DNA from: JAOUEE01 sp051011595
Lineage (GTDB): Bacteria; Actinomycetota; Acidimicrobiia; Acidimicrobiales; SHLQ01
Direction: 5' to 3'
Assembly: GCA_051011595.1 (NCBI GenBank)
Contig: JBPCTQ010000174.1
Coordinates: 1 to 9,393 of the forward strand
Length of the DNA: 9,393 nucleotides
Shown in pieces: positions 6,535 through 9,393 of the stretch. A program made the position numbers and the translations under genes. The notes beneath the pieces were generated by a model. That model saw nothing but the letters and a program-made list of their open reading frames with translations, was not told the origin of the DNA and did not search any database. Within the stretch, counting starts at the first letter, position 1. Each line of letters starts with the position of its first letter.

Positions 6535-6980
6535 GGATCCGCACGCTGGCCTGGGTGATGGCGCTAATCGTGGGCGGCGGCGTGTTCGTCTACGGCGCCA
6601 CCGTCGACGGGCCCCCTTCCACCAACGCCGACCGGGCCTACTCGCTGGCCAATCGCTACGCCTGCCCGGTGTGCCAGGGCCAGTCGGTGGCCGAGAGTGA
6701 TGTTCCCATAGCCCGCAGCATCCGGGCCGAGATTCGGCGGCGCGTCGACGAGGGCCAGAGCGACGACGAGATCACCGCCTACCTGGTCGGACGGTTCCCG
6801 GGTATCGACCTCAACCCGTCGCGGTCGGGGTTCACCGGCCTGGTGTGGATCCTGCCGGTTGTGGTGGGTGCCGCCGCCCTGGCCGGGCTGGTCGTGGTCT
6901 TCCGTCGGTGGCAGCAGATACCGGTCGAAGAGGCCTCGGCCGACGATGTCGACCTGGTCGAGCGGGCCCGCCGCCGATGA
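6531..6980 (+). CDS. ccmH: CcmH, thiol-redox subunit of the heme lyase complex
   Basis: A 149-residue protein with an N-terminal signal or membrane segment (about 4-22), a small extracytoplasmic domain, a membrane helix (about 102-124) and a short basic cytoplasmic tail. The family motif is ACPVCQGQSVAES (44-56), with redox cysteines Cys45 and Cys48. It is followed by the helical segment with IRAEIRRRVDEGQSDDEI that packs on the motif in known CcmH structures. CcmH resolves disulfides with apocytochrome and CcmG and works with CcmF. It is the separate short form; in E. coli CcmH is fused to a CcmI-like domain, which here is the next gene. ATGA overlaps on both sides. Confidence 0.94.
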   Translation: MRIRTLAWVMALIVGGGVFVYGATVDGPPSTNADRAYSLANRYACPVCQGQSVAESDVPIARSIRAEIRRRVDEGQSDDEITAYLVGRFPGIDLNPSRSGFTGLVWILPVVVGAAALAGLVVVFRRWQQIPVEEASADDVDLVERARRR

Positions 6981-8020
6981 CCGAGCTCGACGAGGAGCGG
7001 CGCCACCTGCTGCGTTCGCTCGATGATCTCGACGCCGAATACGAAGCCGGCGACCTCGACGAAGCCGACTACCAGACCCTGCGCGACGACTACACGGCGC
7101 GTGCCGCGGCGGTGCTACGAGCCGCCGATGCCGACGGGGAGGAACCCGAGCCCGCCTCCGACGAACCCCCGACGCGATCGTGGGGTCGGGTGGTGTTGTG
7201 GTCGGTGGGTGTCCTGGCTCTGGGTGTGGTGGCCGGGGTGCTGATCGCCCAGGCTTCGGGATCACGCGGGGCCGGCGAGGTGGGCAGCGGCGACATCCGC
7301 CAGAACAGTCGGGTCCTGTTGTTCGACGCCGGCGAGATGGCCGCGGCCGGTGATCTCGACGCGGCCATCGAACGGTACGACGAGGTGCTCGAGATCGAAC
7401 CGGCCAACGTGGAGGCCTTCACCTATCGGGGCTGGCTCCGGTGGCAACAGGGCGACCCGGAGGCGGCGTCGGACGATCTGGCCGAAGCGGTGGCCATCGA
7501 CGGCGAGTACCCCGATGCTCGGGTCTTCTCGGCGGTGGTGGCGGTCAACCAGGGTGAGGCCGATGATGCGGCCGAGCATCTGGTGGTGTTCGCAGCTGTG
7601 GAACCCCCGGCCCTGATGCGCCAACTGGTGGCCGATGGTCGCCTGCGCGAGCGCACCACCGAGCTGTACGGCGAGCAGGGTCGTATCACCGATGCCTTGG
7701 CTTTTCTCGACGAGCTCATCGAGGCCGATCCCGATGATCCTGCCCCTCGTGCCTACCGGGGCTGGATCCTGGCCCGAGCGTCGGTCGACGCACCGGAGTT
7801 GGCCGAAGGGGCCGAGACCCACCTTTTGGCGGCCATCGAGATCGATCCCGACTATCCCGACAGCTACGTGTACCTGGCGTTCCTGTACAACTCGCTCGAT
7901 CGCCGGGACGAGGCCCGCCGCCAGCTGGCCCGCTATGACGAGTTGACCGTCGGCGAGCCGCCGGCGCATCTCGAGGAACTCGTCGAGGCCCAGGGCCTGC
8001 GCCAAGCCCTCGCCCCCTGA
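6977..8020 (+). CDS. ccmI: CcmI-like TPR protein, apocytochrome chaperone of the heme lyase
   Basis: A 347-residue protein. The acidic N-terminal helical segment (about 3-50: ERRHLLRSLDDLDAEYEAGD then LDEADYQTLRDDYTARAA) matches the N-terminal region seen in CcmI/CcmH-C proteins. A membrane helix lies at about 71-91. The rest is a row of TPR-like helix pairs, clearest at 112-145 (AGEMAAAGDLDAAIERYDEV), 146-179, 233-265 and 276-322 (HLLAAIEIDPDYPDSYVYLA). CcmI proteins bind the C-terminus of apocytochrome c and pass it to CcmF/CcmH. The ATG overlaps the ccmH stop as ATGA; the frame open upstream of it is inside ccmH. It is the last gene of the operon. The repeats are divergent, so their number is approximate. 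Confidence 0.88.
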   Translation: MTELDEERRHLLRSLDDLDAEYEAGDLDEADYQTLRDDYTARAAAVLRAADADGEEPEPASDEPPTRSWGRVVLWSVGVLALGVVAGVLIAQASGSRGAGEVGSGDIRQNSRVLLFDAGEMAAAGDLDAAIERYDEVLEIEPANVEAFTYRGWLRWQQGDPEAASDDLAEAVAIDGEYPDARVFSAVVAVNQGEADDAAEHLVVFAAVEPPALMRQLVADGRLRERTTELYGEQGRITDALAFLDELIEADPDDPAPRAYRGWILARASVDAPELAEGAETHLLAAIEIDPDYPDSYVYLAFLYNSLDRRDEARRQLARYDELTVGEPPAHLEELVEAQGLRQALAP

Positions 8021-8036
8021 CCCTGCGTCGAGCTGG

Positions 8037-8085
8037 CAAATTGCGTTCCTGAAGCTGATCCTGTGCGTACAAGTGACGCAATTTG
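8037..8085. repeat. 10-bp inverted repeat after ccmI
   Basis: CAAATTGCGT (8037-8046) and ACGCAATTTG (8076-8085) are perfectly complementary, separated by 29 nt. The right arm lies within the left copy of the direct repeat. The same ACGCA (8076-8080) can instead pair with TGCGT at 8064-8068 over a 7-nt loop, so two exclusive hairpins are possible. There is no T-run after it, so a classical intrinsic terminator is not supported. It could be a weak transcription stop, an operator, or half of a recombination or REP-like element. Confidence 0.65.
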
Positions 8086-8100
8086 GGTCAGGGGCGGGTC
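8055..8100. repeat. Left direct repeat flanking the AbiEi/DUF559 gene
   Basis: This matches 9092-9137 at 42 of 46 positions, with 31 consecutive identical bases (8059-8089). The core contains the imperfect palindrome TGCGTACAAGTGACGCA. It lies between the ccmI stop and the AbiEi-like gene, in the same orientation as the right copy. The rest of this 146-bp gap (8021-8166) holds the inverted repeat, a GTATCGATAC palindrome and a ribosome binding site. Confidence 0.9.
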
Positions 8101-8109
8101 GGGCAGGCC

Positions 8110-8119
8110 GTATCGATAC
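8110..8119. promoter_or_regulatory. Palindrome GTATCGATAC upstream of the AbiEi-like gene
   Basis: A perfect 10-bp palindrome about 48 nt before the ATG at 8167, in otherwise GC-rich sequence. Its TATCGA/GATACC part may serve as a -10 element, but no -35 at a normal distance is convincing. It could also be an operator for a dimeric regulator, possibly the winged-helix protein encoded just downstream. Confidence 0.3.
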
Positions 8120-8156
8120 CGTGGCGCACGAGTGGCTTCCCCCGGTCATCGAGATC

Positions 8157-8162
8157 GGAGGG
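8157..8162 (+). promoter_or_regulatory. Ribosome binding site of the AbiEi/DUF559 gene
   Basis: GGAGGG ends 4 nt before the ATG at 8167. It selects this ATG over the open frame reaching back to 8083, which would run through the direct repeat and encode a non-conserved extension. Confidence 0.65.
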
Positions 8163-8166
8163 CGCC

Positions 8167-9090
8167 ATGTTCGACGCCGCAATCGCCCACATTGCACAAT
8201 CCCAGCACGGGTTCGTCACCTGGTCGCAGGTGCAAGCCGCCGGTGGTACTCGCAACCATGTGAGCTACCGCGTTCGCACCGGTCGCTGGCGGCGCCGCGC
8301 TCGCGGGGTGTTCCGGATCACCGGCCATCCCTTCACCTGGGAGTCGGGACTGACCGCGGCGGTGTTCTGCGGAGGCGATGGAGCACTCGCCAGTCATCGC
8401 AGTGCCGCGGTGTTGTGGGAGCTTGATGGGTTCAGCCGAGGTCGGCCCGAAATCGTGGTGATCCGGCATCGCCGCCCGCGACGACTCATCCATGCCCGTG
8501 TACACGAGGCGACCGATCTCGAACTGGCGAGGCCTTCGAGGAAACGAGGCATTGCCACCACCGGAATCGACCGGACGCTGCTCGACCTCGGTGCCGTCGT
8601 CGGAGTTCGTCGGGTGGAAGCGGCCATTGACTGCGCGCTGCGTCGTCGCTTGACCGATTGGCCCCGGCTCTACGGAACGTTGGTGTCGCACTCGCGGCGG
8701 GGTCGCGATGGTTGCGGTGCGTTCCGGGAGGTTCTCGACGCGAGGTATGGCGACAAGGTGATTCCGCAGAGCCGGTTCGAGCGATTGGTGGCCACCTTGT
8801 TGACCGATTCGGGTGTGGGCCCACCAGAGTTGCAGCACCCCGTGGCTGGCCTGTTTCCCTGGACGATCCACCTCGACCTGGCGTACCCGGAGGCCAAGGT
8901 GGGTATCGAACTGCAGAGCAAGGCCCATCATCTCAACGCGGAGGCCTTCGAAACCGACCGGGAACGGTTGACTCGGCTGCGCCTGGCCGGCTGGACGATG
9001 CTCGAGTTCACCTGGCGCTTCTATGTCGAGCGCCCGATCGAGCTGGTGGCGATGGTCAACACGGCCATCCACGGTTCTGGCGTCAGTTGA
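8167..9090 (+). CDS. AbiEi-like winged-helix protein with C-terminal DUF559 (Vsr-like nuclease) domain
   Basis: A 307-residue protein. Residues about 1-55 form an AbiEi-type N-terminal winged helix (HGFVTWSQVQAAGG, then SYRVRTGRWRRRARGVFRI). Residues about 56-195 resemble the AbiEi core, with LASHRSAAVLWELDG, GIDRTLLDLGAVVG and EAAIDCALRR. Residues about 199-300 resemble DUF559, a PD-(D/E)xK fold related to Vsr: SRFER (Glu205), the DLAYP strand (Asp237), GIELQSKAHH (Glu248) and DRERLTRLRLAGW. Many DUF559 proteins have an Asp-Gly pair before the His where this one has QSKAHH, so nuclease activity is uncertain. AbiEi proteins are antitoxins and repressors of type IV toxin-antitoxin loci, but no AbiEii nucleotidyltransferase toxin lies beside it. 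Solitary fusions of this kind are common in actinobacteria and their role is not established. The gene is framed by two direct repeats, which suggests a cassette or autoregulatory sites. Confidence 0.85.
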   Translation: MFDAAIAHIAQSQHGFVTWSQVQAAGGTRNHVSYRVRTGRWRRRARGVFRITGHPFTWESGLTAAVFCGGDGALASHRSAAVLWELDGFSRGRPEIVVIRHRRPRRLIHARVHEATDLELARPSRKRGIATTGIDRTLLDLGAVVGVRRVEAAIDCALRRRLTDWPRLYGTLVSHSRRGRDGCGAFREVLDARYGDKVIPQSRFERLVATLLTDSGVGPPELQHPVAGLFPWTIHLDLAYPEAKVGIELQSKAHHLNAEAFETDRERLTRLRLAGWTMLEFTWRFYVERPIELVAMVNTAIHGSGVS

Positions 9091-9091
9091 T

Positions 9092-9137
9092 CTGCTCCTG
9101 TGCGTACAAGTGACGCAATTTGGGTCGCAGGCGGGTC
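9092..9137. repeat. Right direct repeat flanking the AbiEi/DUF559 gene
   Basis: The second copy of the 46-bp repeat, beginning 2 nt after the AbiEi-like stop codon; 9096-9126 is identical to 8059-8089. It lacks the upstream arm that forms the 10-bp inverted repeat at the left copy, but keeps the short TGCGT/ACGCA hairpin. Its last two bases fall within the stop codon of the convergent gene (9138-9136). Confidence 0.9.
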
Positions 9138-9393
9138 AGAGGCGGGCGAGGGCGTCGCGGGAGAACTGGAGGGCGAGCTGGCGGGGGTCGGGGGCCGCAC
9201 ACAGCTCGTCGTAGGGCAGGCTCGCACCGGTGAAGTGCTGGTCGTTCCACGCCGGATCATCGGCGTCGATTTCGCCCCACGGACCCACGTACAGGTAGGG
9301 CTCGGGGTGGGCGTCGTCGCCGGCCGATGCCCCGTAGGTGGCTCGCCGGCCGGCGTCGGTGTCGCCCATCTCGATGGCGGCATCGAGATGGCC
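9136..9393 (-). CDS. C-terminal part of an uncharacterised protein (partial)
   Basis: The frame is open from the window edge to a TGA at 9138-9136, giving 85 codons without a required start inside the window; an internal ATG at 9369 is unlikely to be the true start. The visible part is acidic and aromatic-rich, with ATYGASAGDD, HPEPYLYVGPW, PAWNDQHF, GASLPYDEL and a C-terminal helix QLALQFSRDALARL. It has no obvious membrane segment or catalytic motif. It resembles a soluble actinobacterial hypothetical protein, but I cannot name a family. It is convergent with the AbiEi-like gene, and its stop overlaps the right direct repeat. The regular codon pattern and clean stop support a real gene. Confidence 0.7.
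   Translation of the reverse strand, partial: GHLDAAIEMGDTDAGRRATYGASAGDDAHPEPYLYVGPWGEIDADDPAWNDQHFTGASLPYDELCAAPDPRQLALQFSRDALARL

Noticed and set aside
8021..8100. Classical intrinsic terminator of the ccm operon
   Set aside because: The available stems are AT-rich or short with a long loop, and no T-run follows. Recorded only as an inverted repeat.
8083..8166. Longer start for the AbiEi-like protein
   Set aside because: The extension would be read through the direct repeat and palindrome and has no ribosome binding site, whereas the ATG at 8167 has GGAGGG and begins the expected winged-helix domain.
8055..9137. CRISPR array or insertion sequence at the repeats
   Set aside because: There are only two repeat copies about 1 kb apart with a gene between them, no spacer pattern, and no transposase or terminal inverted repeats.
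1..9393. tRNA, rRNA or riboswitch
   Set aside because: No cloverleaf-like or conserved RNA sequence was seen by eye. Almost all of the window is covered by convincing coding sequence.

Overview
The window looks like chromosomal DNA from a high-GC actinobacterium, perhaps of the Acidimicrobiia. The grounds are the GC-rich third codon positions, frequent GTG starts, probable leaderless promoters, a class E-type sortase, and a stand-alone AbiEi/DUF559-type protein. The lineage is inferred; there is no rRNA or other marker here to fix it.

Left end, minus strand (1-1317): a class E-like sortase with one N-terminal and two C-terminal membrane segments. Its stop codon overlaps the start of a second minus-strand gene that runs out of the window after 15 codons. 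The 60-bp divergent gap (1318-1377) carries a promoter for each direction. In both, the -10-like hexamer ends 6 nt before the start codon, which suggests leaderless mRNAs.

Centre, plus strand (1378-8020): a complete System I cytochrome c maturation operon in the order ccmA-B-C-D-E-F-G-H-I. Every junction is an overlap (4 to 11 nt) or a 1-nt gap, so the operon should be one translationally coupled transcript. CcmABCD load heme onto the chaperone CcmE (canonical HxxxY, His151). CcmF with CcmH and the TPR protein CcmI form the heme lyase module. CcmG and CcmH carry CxxC thiol-redox motifs that keep apocytochrome cysteines reduced. The 45-residue ccmD is easily missed. CcmC has an altered tryptophan-rich motif.

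Right end (8021-9393): after the operon comes a single plus-strand gene for a winged-helix AbiEi-like domain joined to a DUF559/Vsr-like nuclease domain. It is flanked by two direct repeats of 46 bp with 4 mismatches, including 31 identical bases. The left copy also forms a 10-bp inverted repeat with sequence just upstream. This repeat-gene-repeat arrangement looks like a mobile or duplicated cassette placed between ccmI and a convergent minus-strand gene. That gene enters from the right edge, and only its last 85 codons are visible. The cassette is the least explained part of the window. No tRNA, rRNA, CRISPR array or insertion sequence was seen, and no stretch over 300 bases lacks a gene.
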